Of a DNA stretch of 64,000 bases, positions 44,738 to 53,902 are shown one piece after another; within the stretch, counting starts at the first letter, position 1; each line of letters starts with the position of its first letter. The position numbers and the translations under genes are program-made. Source of the DNA: Caenorhabditis remanei (Eukaryota; Nematoda; Chromadorea; Rhabditida; Rhabditidae). The stretch lies in assembly GCF_010183535.1 (NCBI RefSeq), contig NC_071332.1, positions 3,038,001-3,102,000 of the forward strand. The letters are read 5' to 3'. The notes under the pieces were generated by a model. The model did not search any database. It was not told the DNA's origin and saw only the letters and a list, made by a program, of their open reading frames with translations.

Positions 44738-44777
44738 CGAGAGTTAGACGGCTCGCCGTTTAGGTACACCTCTCGAC

Positions 44778-46119
44778 ATGCGTTATCACTTGGCAACAAC
44801 ACTTGGTCTCTTACTTTGGTAGGTTGGAAGTTGAGAAGAGAGTTAATTCTAGTTCCAAAAATTTCAGTTTGAATTCGGGCGCCGCTCAAGTGGAGCAGTT
44901 GAATCCGGGAAGATACTATGCGAAAGCCGCTCCGGTGCTCACTCCAGATCTGTTACGGCCTTGCTTGACACCTCCATGTCCAGTAGCTACGATGGGGCCG
45001 GGGCCAGCAGGACCGGCGCCTGGAGGACCAATGGGTCCAGGACCCGAAGACAACCTTCCAACCCCTCCACCAGAGTACCCATCCCAGCAGCCAGTGTATC
45101 CGGGTGGACAGACGCCACAAGGGTATCCAGCTCAAGGGCAACAGGGGTATCCACAACCTGGAGCGCCTCAAGCTCCTCAAGGGTATCCTCAGCAGGCGCC
45201 ACAGGCTCCACAGGCTCCTCAAGGCTATCCCCAACAGTACCCTCAGGGACCACAACCTGGAGCTCCACAGGCTCCTCAAGGCTATCCCCAGCAGTCTCCT
45301 CAGGCTCTCCAGGGATACCCCCAGCAGGCCCCACAAGGATATCCTCAACAAGCTCCCCAACAGTACCCACAGCCTCAAGGAGCCCCGCAAGGCTATCCTC
45401 AACAAGCTCCCCAACAGTACTCTCAGGGACCACAACCTGGAGCCCCACAAGGCTATCCCCAACAAGGACCTCAAGGACCCTACGCTGACCCGGCTCTAGG
45501 ATACCCCCAGCAAACGCCACAAGGATATGCTCAACAGGCTCCCCAACAATACCAACAGGTCCCCCAGCAGCCACCAAAAGGATATCCTCAACAAGCTCCT
45601 CAGACACCCCAAGGTTATCCCCAAGACCCTTCCCAATATGGTCCGGCTCCAGGTCCCCAGCAACAACAACAAAATCTCTACCCATCCCAGCAACAACTTC
45701 AAGGATACCCACCACAGCAGCCACAACAGCAGTACCCACAGGCTCCTGGACCCCAACAGTACCCACAAGGTCCGGGACCTCAAGGTTTAGGACCCCAAGG
45801 TCTGGGACCCCAAGGCCCCCCACCCCAGCAACAAGTGCCATCTTACAACCAACCTGAAGCACTCCGCCAGGAAATCGATCAAATCCAGGAGGGACCAATG
45901 GCGCCAACCCGCGGGAACCGTATTCAGTTTGGAGATGAAGCGCAAGCGGTTTTCAGCAAAGCAGTGTACAACGCCTTGGGAGCACCTGCTCCACGAGCCG
46001 GAGAATATTTGCAACCCGCGAGAGCACCTGGCGCGGAGCCAGCTGGAGCCAAGGACCCGTTCACCTATGCGAATTACTTCATTGGAAGTAATAAGAAATC
46101 GGATTTGGATTTGGAGTGA
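44778..46119 (+). CDS. Secreted Pro/Gln/Gly/Tyr-rich repeat protein
   Basis: Exons 44778-44818 and 44868-46119, joined across a 49-nt intron, give 430 aa. The signal peptide is [20 protein letters not shown]. The mature N-terminus [18 protein letters not shown] resembles the GRYYVAAKPVLAP of the Ala/Pro-rich genes at 57597 and 60751. Residues about 85-355 are tandem GYPQQ(A/G)PQ units of variable length, mixed with [11 protein letters not shown]. The C-terminus ends [20 protein letters not shown], again echoing the FIGSNK ending of the family. There are no Gly-X-Y collagen triplets. Likely role: a secreted structural or lining protein, for example of cuticle or pharynx. This is inferred from composition and signal peptide only. 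AATAAA is at 46238-46243. Confidence 0.85.
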
Positions 46120-47180
46120 ATGTAGATTTGTGACGGATGCGAACCCTTTTTACGACGATCTTTAACTATTTATCTTGTTTTTTTAAATTAAATTTTAAAT
46201 ATTGTATTTTGTATTGTAACATCATTCCAAGACACATAATAAATATTTGAATGACAACAACTATGTACACTGTTTGCTCTTTTTCTCGGTAAATAAATAA
46301 ATATGTGTGGAGGACAAAGAGTATAATTGAGTCAAGTTCCAGATGGTGACGTAGAGAACTAAGAATTCAGATTCCGTCATTTCCGTTTGTAGTTGACAAC
46401 TTTTTGGGTACAGTAGCTCAATCTTCGGAAAGTTTATTAGGGACGTTCGGATCTTCATTTCCATACTTGAGAGCCCCTAACAGCAAAAAGTGTTACTTTT
46501 GGAGAGGGCGCAGAGAAGTCAGACACTCTGGCTTCTCTGCGCTCTCTCACTTCTAAGTACCTCACTTTAAAGGTGCATATCGCAAAAGTGGGCGGAGCTA
46601 TCAAAAAGTTATCAACTACAAAAATGAAGAACTTGGTTAGAACTGTACAGTGAATATAAAATTAAGCATTTTGGTGCACATCTGACTTTTTGACGGTGCT
46701 TCGAATTCAGCGAGTTCAAATTTTACTCGACAGACCTGTGACTTGTAAGGAAAACGTTCAGAAGTTGTGCAGGGTGAAATCCTCTTCGGGTGGTGCATTC
46801 AATTTGATTATCACGTCATAAACATTTACATATCTTTAATTTTCCTTGAAATCGTTGAAATCCCGATCACAGATGTTAACCGCATCCCTTTTTCAAAAAT
46901 TCTGATAGAATTATAATTTTTAAACCCTCGCCACGGTGTCAAATCTAGTACCACTGTCTTAAATTTAATATGATTGTGTGTATCATATCTAGCTCGTCTT
47001 TTTTGTAGTTGACAACTTTTTGATAACTCCTCACGCTTTTGAGATATGCGCTTTTAAATATGCGTCTCTTCTAATCTGAAATTAAACAAAACCAAGAATT
47101 TTTAAAGATCAAATCATATTATTTCATTGTGTGCAGTTTGCAAAATATACAAAAACAAGTTGGTCGAGTCGAAAGAAGTC
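46120..47180. other. Intergenic between convergent secreted-protein genes
   Basis: It contains the 3' UTR of the PQ-rich gene, a family A hairpin at about 46385-46640 and a family A half at 46980-47060. Nothing else is recognised. Confidence 0.5.
46385..46640. repeat. Family A hairpin element
   Basis: TTGTAGTTGACAACTTTTTG faces CAAAAAGTTATCAACTACAA, with the core GCGCAGAGAAGTCAGACACT opposite GCTTCTCTGCGC. Confidence 0.65.
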
Positions 47181-48934
47181 TTATGCCTTGACAGTCTTGG
47201 CCTTGTTGGCTCCGATCCAATAAGCGGCGGTCTGGAATGGAGCGTAGGCTGGAACGGCCGCTGGGATGGCAGCTGGAGCAAAAGCTGGAGCAGCTGGAGC
47301 GAATGCTGGAGCAGCGGCAACTGGAAGTCCGTTGACTGAAGCAGCGGCAAGAGCTGGAGCAGCAGCGATCATTGGTGAAGCCATTGGAGCTGGAGCGTAG
47401 GCTGGAGCGGCGAAGGCTGGAGCTGGGGCGTAGGCTGGAGCAAAGGCTGGAGCTGGAGCAAAAGCTGGAGCTGGAGCGAAAGCTGGAGCAGCCAGAGCTG
47501 GAGCATACGCTGGGGCAGCGAGTCCTGGAGCAAAAGCTGGGGCTCCGAGAGCTGGAGCGTAGGCTGGAGCTGGGGCGGCGGCGACGACTGGAGCGGCGGC
47601 TCCACCGAACAAGGCTTGGTAGAATGGAGAGTAGGAGGTGGAAGGCCACGCGGCGAGTTGGGCGGTGGAGACGGCGAACAAGGTGCAGAGGATGCTGAAA
47701 ATAGGTAGAGATGGTTTGGGATGGGGTTGCTGACTAGGGAATGGTCTAAACTGACCGTGGAGTTCAGAAACGGGACCTAGCACAATCGATAGACAATCAA
47801 ATTTTAATGGGAAATCAGTTTTCAAAAAGTGCTGAATGGCCTCCAGAATCCAGATATTCTAGTCTGAAAATGCAAACTTAATACATGTGATTTACTCGAT
47901 TTTTCATCCGAATTCAGTTGTGTTTCGTCCCAAATATCACGGCACCTGAACATCCCTCTCGGCCAGCGATTCGTGGTCGAGTGGTGAGTGCGTCTGTCTA
48001 TGAAGCACGCTATGCAGGTTCGACCCCCGCTTTTTCAAACTTTTTTTGTTTTTTCTATTCTTCCTTATTTTTTACTTTTTGAGCCGTTTTTCTATTACAT
48101 CTAACCAAAACTGCGAACGGTTCTGAATCACATGAAGTAATTTGAGAGTTAAGCGAATCAGAAGTACCGTCAACGATATTATCTACGACAAGACGGATAT
48201 AAAATACTCACGGCGCAGTTTTGGTTTGATGTAATAGAAAAACGGCTCAAAAAGTAAAAAATAGGGAAGAATAGAAAAAACAAAAAAAGTTTGAAAAAGC
48301 GGGGGTCGAACCTGCATAGCGTGCTTCATAGACAGACGCACTCACCACTCGACCACAGATCGCTGGCCGAGAGGCATGTTCAGGTGCCGTGATATTTGGG
48401 GTGAAACACAGCTAAATTTGGGTCAAAAATCGAGTAAATCACATGTATTAAGTTTTGATTTTCAGACCAGTATATCTGGATTCTGGAGGCCATTCAGCAA
48501 TTTTTGAAAACTGATTTCCCATTAAAATTCGATTGTCTATCGATTGTGCTAGGTCCCGTTTCTGAACTCCACGGTCAGTTTAGACCATTCCCTAGTGAGG
48601 CTTAAAGGACGCGCTTTAGGCTTAGGCTTAAGAAATTGCAAAGACTCATCAAAGCGCCGCTTAGGCTTGAGTTTCACAGTTTTCTGTGACTTAGGTTTAG
48701 ACTTCAGCTAGATGAGTTGCTTTAAGTTTAGGCTAACTGTCTAAAGGTCGTTTAGGTTTAGGCTACGGCCCAATGACTCAAGGGCTTTTGAGGTTGTTTA
48801 GGCTCAGCGAAAACGGGCCGCTTAGGCTTAGGCTTAAGCGATCGCTGGGAGACTCGCTTAGGCTTGAACATAAATTGGAAAAACTGAAATTCTAGCCAAT
48901 TCCAAAACTGAAAAACTTACGCGACAGACTTCAT
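47181..48934 (-). CDS. Secreted Ala/Pro-rich repeat protein (APA-1)
   Basis: Exons 48921-48934 (14 nt) and 47181-47694 give 175 aa. The signal peptide MKSVAILCTLFAVSTA is split by a phase-2 intron after codon 4. The mature start is QLAAWPSTSYSPFYQALFGG. Residues about 40-150 are AP(A/AL)FAPA / AYAPA-type repeats. The end is YAPFQTAAYWIGANKAKTVK plus Ala. It belongs to the same family as the genes at 51461, 53228, 57597 and 60751. The 1226-bp intron contains an 860-bp hairpin and a TTAGGC-rich tract, unlike the 50-70 nt introns of its relatives. Function unknown; probably extracellular matrix or cuticle-like lining, inferred from composition. TATATAAG lies at 48992-48999 (minus). Confidence 0.85.
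47966..48035 (+). ncRNA. tRNA-like pol III unit, left arm
   Basis: Box A TGGTCGAGTGG and box B GGTTCGACCCC are spaced as in a tRNA and followed by CGCTTTTT. The box A region resembles class II (Ser/Leu) tRNAs. The acceptor stem pairs poorly, so it is probably a tRNA pseudogene or tRNA-derived SINE head rather than a working tRNA. Confidence 0.55.
48295..48366 (-). ncRNA. tRNA-like pol III unit, right arm (inverted copy)
   Basis: It is the inverted copy of the unit at 47966-48035, with intact box A and box B words on the minus strand and TTTTTC after it. The two units point towards each other. Confidence 0.55.
48596..48895. repeat. Degenerate TTAGGC-rich tract
   Basis: Repeated TTAGGCTTAGGCTTAAG-like words and TTTAGG variants are separated by unrelated 10-30 bp spacers. 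TTAGGC is the nematode telomere repeat, and here it reads on the plus strand. The tract directly abuts the 860-bp hairpin, still within the APA-1 intron. Confidence 0.7.
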
Positions 48935-48991
48935 GATGCAAGTGATTGATAAACCAAGCGGATGGCTTCTCCACCGGTGCATTTCATCCGT

Positions 48992-48999
48992 CTTATATA
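48992..48999 (-). promoter_or_regulatory. TATA box of APA-1
   Basis: TATATAAG on the minus strand, about 60 bp upstream of the ATG at 48934. Confidence 0.6.
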
Positions 49000-49699
49000 C
49001 CAAAGGCAGAGCAAACTAGAGATTACGGTATCAGTCTCCGTCTCCCCCAGCTCCCTCCTGCATTTTTTATGTTCTCTCGTTGAGGGGTAAATACCAAGGC
49101 GCGAAAAAAACCTTCCCCCTCGCGGCTGCCGTTCTTCTTCGTCTTACCGCGAGGAAAGATCAGTAGAGGCAGAACTAGAGAAAGGGGAAGTTTGAGGTGT
49201 CAGTTACTTTTTTGTCGGCACACACGGGAGGGATGATGATGAGCCGGTTTTACTACCACCGGCAGATATGTTTGCAGTTTATGCACTTTCACGCAGTAAG
49301 ACTGGAATCCACCTATTGTTTATATAATACATTGCGCAATTTATATGTGTTTGATCGAATTGTATTGTATAGGTGAGAAGAATTGGCAGCTATCGGAGCA
49401 GCAAGTTTCGGCGGTGGTGGAGGGCAAAGATTGTGCCGTATAAGGAGATGGTGGTGTGTAGTTTGGACGGAAATTGCGGAGGGATTAGGTGAAAAAACGC
49501 AATTTGGAAGACTTGGGGACTGTAGATATAAAGATTTTTAAAAATTGAGGAATACAGGTGATTCTGCTGCGTCAAATCAAAACCATCCTGGCAAAATCTG
49601 GTACAAATCAGAATCGTCGGTGCTAATTACCTGGTTTTTTTTGGACAGTTTTGATTAGAACCAGAGTATGGTTCAAGAAATCCATTGATCTTCGGATAT

Positions 49700-50110
49700 C
49701 AAAATTTGAGCCTAAGCCTGAGCAATTCATTTAGCTCAAGCCTGAGCCTAAATCACAGAAAAATGGGAAGCTTAAGCCTAAGCGGTTCTTTGTGAAGCCG
49801 TTGCGATTTCTTAAGCCTATGCCTAAGAGGATCCTTGAGCCTTCCCCCAAGCCTAACAAGAGAAGTCTTTGGAGACGGCACTTTCAAACTATCTACAAAT
49901 TCGGTCATGGGTAATTTCGACTACGTGGAGTCCATTTCTGTAGTCAAAACCTGCTAAATGTCTCTGCGAGCCGAGTTATGAGACTTTTCATCTCAAACTT
50001 TTCATATGGTTAATGTTGTAAAGCGAATCCTTAAGCCTTTGTCTAAACTACTTTGCAAGCTTCAGCGATACATCAAGCCAAACACTAAGCAACCTTGTGT
50101 ACCCATCCCA
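49700..50110. repeat. Degenerate GCCTAA-rich tract (TTAGGC on the minus strand)
   Basis: GAGCCTAAGCCTGAGC, CTTAAGCCTAAGCGG and CTTAAGCCTATGCCTAAGAG words recur with irregular spacing. Orientation is opposite to the tract at 48596-48895. A SulP-intron-type repeat copy is embedded at about 49880-50015. Confidence 0.65.
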
Positions 50111-50569
50111 AGCCATCTCTCATTTTTTCGGTTACAGATTTTTTGCTGAGTTTAGAATCACAGCTTCAGACAGTTTCAGAAAAACTTCTAACAGTTTGAG
50201 ATTTCAGAAATAAAAGGCTACAAAAGTATATCAGGCTAATGAAAGTGTCCCAAATTTCGAAATTATAAAAACTGGATTCTCTTGTTAAGTAAAGTTCCAA
50301 AACGGTTCTAAAATGTCTTGTCGTCAACTGAGGAAGAATCACGGATGCACATCTTCTCGGAGCCCAATAAATAATAAAAAAACACTTGGAAACTTTATTG
50401 ACAAAATGAAGACATCGGTGTCGAAAAAACAAGGATATTGGCAGTTTTCCGTTGAGAATTACAAATTTGCGACTGTCTGAAGGTGTCCCTTACTATCTCA
50501 TATTGTCAACTATCGATGGGTTGAGGGCGGTTCACAGAGAATTTCAGATTATCTATACCATAGCTGTTC

Positions 50570-51060
50570 GGAAGTGAAGACGGAAGTAAGTTGGAAGGAA
50601 ATATTTTGACTGTTTGAAACTGACGGCAATAAGAAAAAGTTAGTTAGTTGTATTGAAGGAAGAATTCAAGCATAAAAATCCCAACATTTAACTCATCTGG
50701 TACCAGTGGACCAGAGTTGCACGGTAGTGAAAATTTCTTATCCGGAAGTCGAAAGTCGCAAGTGATTTTCCTTATCCGGAAGTCGGAAGTCGGAATGACA
50801 TTTTCTTATCCGGAAGTCGGAATCGATTTTCCTTATACGGAACTCGGAAGTCGGAATGGAAAAAATGCTTGGAAGTCGGAAGTCGGATGTTGGAATTCCA
50901 TGCAACTCTGCAGTGGACTTGAACAAATTTCCATTTCCGACTTCCGTGTGTCAAAATCAGCTGGTTTTTTTAGTTAAATGATGGAACTTTTATGCTCTAA
51001 GGGTAGTTTCGCCATCAATACAACTAATTTACTTTAATTTATCTTATTCCGATATAATTT
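50570..51060. repeat. Family D element interrupted by a hAT-like MITE
   Basis: The left part (GAAGACGGAAGTAAGTTGGA, GTTAGTTAGTTGTATTGAAG, CATCTGGTACCAGTGGAC) and right part (CAGTGGACTTG, CTTCCGTGTGTCAAAATCAG, ATCAATACAACTAATTTAC) form one family D palindrome separated by the insertion at 50712-50910. Confidence 0.75.
50712..50910. mobile_element. 199-bp hAT-like MITE with perfect 8-bp target duplication
   Basis: The terminal inverted repeats are CAGAGTTGCACGG and CCATGCAACTCTG. The identical 8-bp flank CAGTGGAC lies at 50704-50711 and 50911-50918. The interior is a run of TTATCCGGAAGTCGGAAGTC-type repeats. CAG-starting TIRs with 8-bp duplications are the hallmark of hAT elements. There is no coding capacity. 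Confidence 0.85.
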
Positions 51061-51399
51061 CACAACCCTTTTTTCTTTGGCTGCAACGACTGATCCCGGA
51101 ATTTCTGAGTTAAAGTGGCGTTTTCAATTTTTCCTTCATTACAGCCCTGGCTTCTTCTAAGCCGTCCTGTAGATTTTTGACCATCATCTTTCATTCAATA
51201 AGCCATCTATTCATAATGATTCCTTATTAGCAGACCACATTCCGTAACTCTCTCTCTTTCCCTCTATTCTTCCCCTCTCCCGAAACCAATGAAAAACGAT
51301 CTCCGCCGCTCTTATACCAATACGCGTTCTTTTCTTTTTCAACGCGTACGTAGACGGGTGGGCATGGCTTATGGCACAATGCCCTTGCAAACGGAGGAA

Positions 51400-51407
51400 T
51401 ATAAAAG
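51400..51407 (+). promoter_or_regulatory. TATA box of APA-2
   Basis: TATAAAAG, 54-61 bp upstream of the ATG at 51461. Confidence 0.65.
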
Positions 51408-51460
51408 TGGCGGTGGTGCCCGCACCGAAGTACATCCATCGATCACTTCCTCATCTCAAC

Positions 51461-52070
51461 ATGCAAACCTTCTCGTGAGTTTTCAGTTTTCACACTTTTC
51501 TCATTTTTCTTAAAATCATATTTCCAGAGCTGTCCTCCTTGCTTTGGGTCTCTTCTCCGGAGTCTCGGCTCAACTCGCCGCCTGGCCATCTCAGAGCTAC
51601 TCTCCATTCTACCAAGCCATGTTCGGAGCCGCCAGCACTCCAGTCCTCTCCGCTCCAGTCGCCAAGACCGCACCATCCGCCATCCCACTCGCTGCTCCAG
51701 CCCTTGCTCCAGCATTCGCCCCAGCTCCAGTGCTCGCCGCTCCAGCACCACTCTTGGCTCCACCAGTCTACGCCGCTCCACCACCGGCACCAGTCTTCGC
51801 CGCTCCAGCTCCACTTTTGGCACCACGTCCAGTCCTTGCTGCTCCAGCTTTCGCTCCAGTCCTCCGTGCACCAGTCCTCGCTGCGCCAGCTCCAGTGTTC
51901 GCTGCTCCAGCATTGGCTCCAATCGCCCCAGTCCTCGCCGCACCAAGATTCGTCCCAGCATACGCTCCATTTGCCAGAGCTGCCATGTTCATCGGATCCA
52001 ACAAGGCTAAGACGTAAGCTATCGGTTATTTTTGGGATAGATTGACCATTATTTTATTTTCAGCGCCTAA
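51461..52070 (+). CDS. Secreted Ala/Pro-rich repeat protein (APA-2)
   Basis: Exons 51461-51474, 51528-52013 and 52064-52070 give 168 aa. The signal peptide MQTFSAVLLALGLFSGVSA has the usual phase-2 intron after codon 4. The mature start is QLAAWPSQSYSPFYQAMFGA, and the core is APVLAAPAPLLAPP / VFAAPA repeats. The end is YAPFARAAMFIGSNKAKTA. The last exon carries only one base of the Thr codon, an Ala codon and the stop. APA-3 (53228-53843), in inverted tail-to-tail orientation, shares nearly all of this, including 3' UTR sequence (GAAGGTTTCCCCTC, CTCTTCTTGCTCAAGAAGTC). AATAAA at 52215-52220. Probable extracellular structural protein. Confidence 0.88.
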
Positions 52071-53227
52071 GAAGGTTTCCCCTCTCCACAACTCTTCTTG
52101 CTCAAGAAGTCAACACGTACAACGACCATTTGTTTCTGTATAAATCGAATTGAATTCTCACCTTGCCCTAATCTTTTCATACTGTGCCGTAATTATTTGT
52201 TATTCCTTCCGTCTAATAAATTATGCACAATTATTCTACGCTTTGCTGACAAATCTATCAAAATCATTAAAAGTACACTAGAGCGAGGTTACACAGTTGA
52301 AAACCGTCACAAATCGTCAGCTCACCTCGACTAGCGTGCCAAGTCTACTTAAACCTATTTAGGATAAAGCCTAGTACAGTAGAGCGCAGTTACTCGGCTC
52401 CAGACTTCAGAACGTTGTTAGCTCTGGTCCTATAGGTCATGAAACAGTTTCCGGATATTGTTAGTTAGCGAGATAGCCAAATTAAGGCACGTTTTAAAGT
52501 TAACAGTATTTTACTATGAGCGTAAGCGAGGGTATACGACTGGAAAAAAATCTCCTTTACAGGCTTAAAACGACCGGCTAGCCCAGGCTTCCTAAGATGT
52601 CGTATACACCCGAGCTTTTTTCGTGGTTTAGTAAAACTTGCCTATCACAGACGTACTCCTTCAGCATATTCGAGCATTGCGACTTATGAACCCTGCATGC
52701 TGTGCTACAGTACACAACTACAGTAATCTGGCTGCCTTAGTCAGGGGAAAGTGTACCCGCAATGTTCAGTATCCGAGCATTAAAAAAAAATATTCTAACT
52801 ATAAGTTCCTTAGAGCATCATAGTTAGGCAGACACTTTTTTCTCTTCCCTCCTCTCTATTTACCCAGGTTTGTTTCATATGCGGCAAACATGAAGAGAAC
52901 AAACAAATGACCGTCTGCCTAACATCATGCTAAATACACGTATGATGATTTTTGACGCTACTTTTCAGGTTTCTTGTGTACCGGACATGTTGTTGCTTAC
53001 TGTAGAACAATAGTGTACGCTACTGCTCAGGTTTCTTAGATACCGGACATTTCGTGGATTACTGTACATAATGTGTGCATAATTTATTAAACAGAAGGAA
53101 TAATAAATAGTATAGGCACGTAATGAAAGGAAAGGCAAGTGGGTCGAGTTATACAGATATTGAAGGAAAAAATACTTTTCGTTGTTGACTTCTTGAGCAA
53201 GAAGAGCTGACTGGAGGGGAAACCTTC
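52071..53227. other. Intergenic between tail-to-tail APA-2 and APA-3
   Basis: The outer parts are inverted homologous 3' UTRs. The middle contains two diverged copies of CAGGTTTCTTGTGTACCGGACAT / CAGGTTTCTTAGATACCGGACAT (about 52968 and 53027) and a short inverted pair GTTAGGCAGAC / GTCTGCCTAAC (52825 and about 52913). No gene is seen. Confidence 0.55.
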
Positions 53228-53843
53228 TTAGGCGCTGAAAATGAAATAATGGTTAGACTATTCCAAAAATAACTGATAGCTTACGTCTTAGCCTTGTTGG
53301 ATCCGATGAACATGGCGGCTCTGGCGAATGGAGCGTATGCTGGGACGAATCTTGGGGCGGCGAGGACTGGGGCGACTGGAGCCAACGCTGGAGCAGCGAA
53401 CACTGGAGCTGGGGCGACTCCAACCTGGGAGAGCACTGGAGATGGAGCGTAGGCGTAGGCTGGTCCGCGGAGCACTGGAGCAGCTGGAGCGGCGAAGACT
53501 GGTGCTGGTGGGGCGGCGAAGACTGGTGGTGGTGGTGGAGCGGCGTAGACTGGTGGAGCGGCAAAGACTGGAGCTGGAGCGAAGGCTGGAGCGAATGCTG
53601 GAGCAAAGGCTGGAGCAGCGAGTGGGATGGCGGATGGTGCGGTCTTCATGACTGGAGCAGAGAGGACTGGGGTGCTGGCGGCTCCGAACAGGGCTTGATA
53701 GTATGGAGAGTAGCTCTGAGATGGCCAGGCGGCGAGTTGAGCCGAGGCTCCGGAGAAGAGACCCAAAGCAAGGAGGACAGCTCTGAAAAATATGAAAGGG
53801 TTATAAATTTTAATAGATATGAAACTCACGAGAAGGTTTGCAT
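53228..53843 (-). CDS. Secreted Ala/Pro-rich repeat protein (APA-3)
   Basis: Exons 53830-53843, 53285-53782 and 53228-53234 give 172 aa. It is the closest paralogue of APA-2: the same first five residues MQTFS, signal peptide core AVLLALGLFSGASA, mature start QLAAWPSQSYSPYYQALFGA, and end YAPFARAAMFIGSNKAKTA with the identical 7-nt last exon. The core differs by indels of AP-rich units and a PPPPP stretch (YAAPPPPPVFAAPP). The tail-to-tail arrangement suggests an inverted duplication. The TATA box is at 53895-53902 (minus). Confidence 0.88.
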
Positions 53844-53894
53844 GATGAGATGAAGACGATCGGAATTGATGGCTTCTCCGTTCCCATCCTCCAC

Positions 53895-53902
53895 CTTATA
53901 TA
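53895..53902 (-). promoter_or_regulatory. TATA box of APA-3
   Basis: TATATAAG on the minus strand, about 55 bp upstream of the ATG at 53843. Confidence 0.6.

Larger units (their letters stand above)
42431..44777. other. Intergenic between P450-B and the PQ-rich secreted protein gene
   Basis: It holds divergent promoters, a family A half (42625-42788), a family C copy (about 43330-43740), a family D half (43790-43905) and a family B arm (44045-44130). A 120-bp segment at 43150-43300 (TTAGCAAGTATTATTCTGTT, GAGTGACGGATTCAGAGGAC) is a diverged copy of 34610-34760 in the P450-A intron. No gene is seen. Confidence 0.45.
47734..48595. repeat. 860-bp inverted repeat (hairpin) with tRNA-like units in both arms
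   Basis: Arms 47734-48117 and 48211-48595 are near-perfect reverse complements, for example CTAGGGAATGGTCTAAACTG and CAGTTTAGACCATTCCCTAG. They are separated by about 93 bp. It sits wholly inside the intron of the APA-1 gene. Each arm holds a tRNA-like unit followed by TTTTT. Confidence 0.9.
48935..51460. other. Intergenic between divergent APA-1 and APA-2 genes
   Basis: It contains the two promoters, a GCCTAA-rich tract (49700-50110), a copy of the SulP-intron repeat (49880-50015), and a family D element split by a hAT-like MITE (50570-51060). No additional gene is seen. Confidence 0.5.

Noticed and set aside
44987..45907. Minus-strand open frame of 306 codons (and similar ones opposite every APA gene)
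   Set aside because: They are antisense shadows of the repetitive PQ-rich and Ala/Pro-rich genes. The plus/minus partners have signal peptides and conserved ends; these do not.
44868..46119. Collagen reading of the PQ-rich gene
   Set aside because: Gly and Pro are frequent but there is no Gly-X-Y periodicity, and the repeat is GYPQQ-based.
47966..48366. Two functional tRNA-Ser genes
   Set aside because: Box A and box B are good, but the acceptor stem pairs poorly and no clean anticodon arm could be drawn, so they are reported as tRNA-like only.
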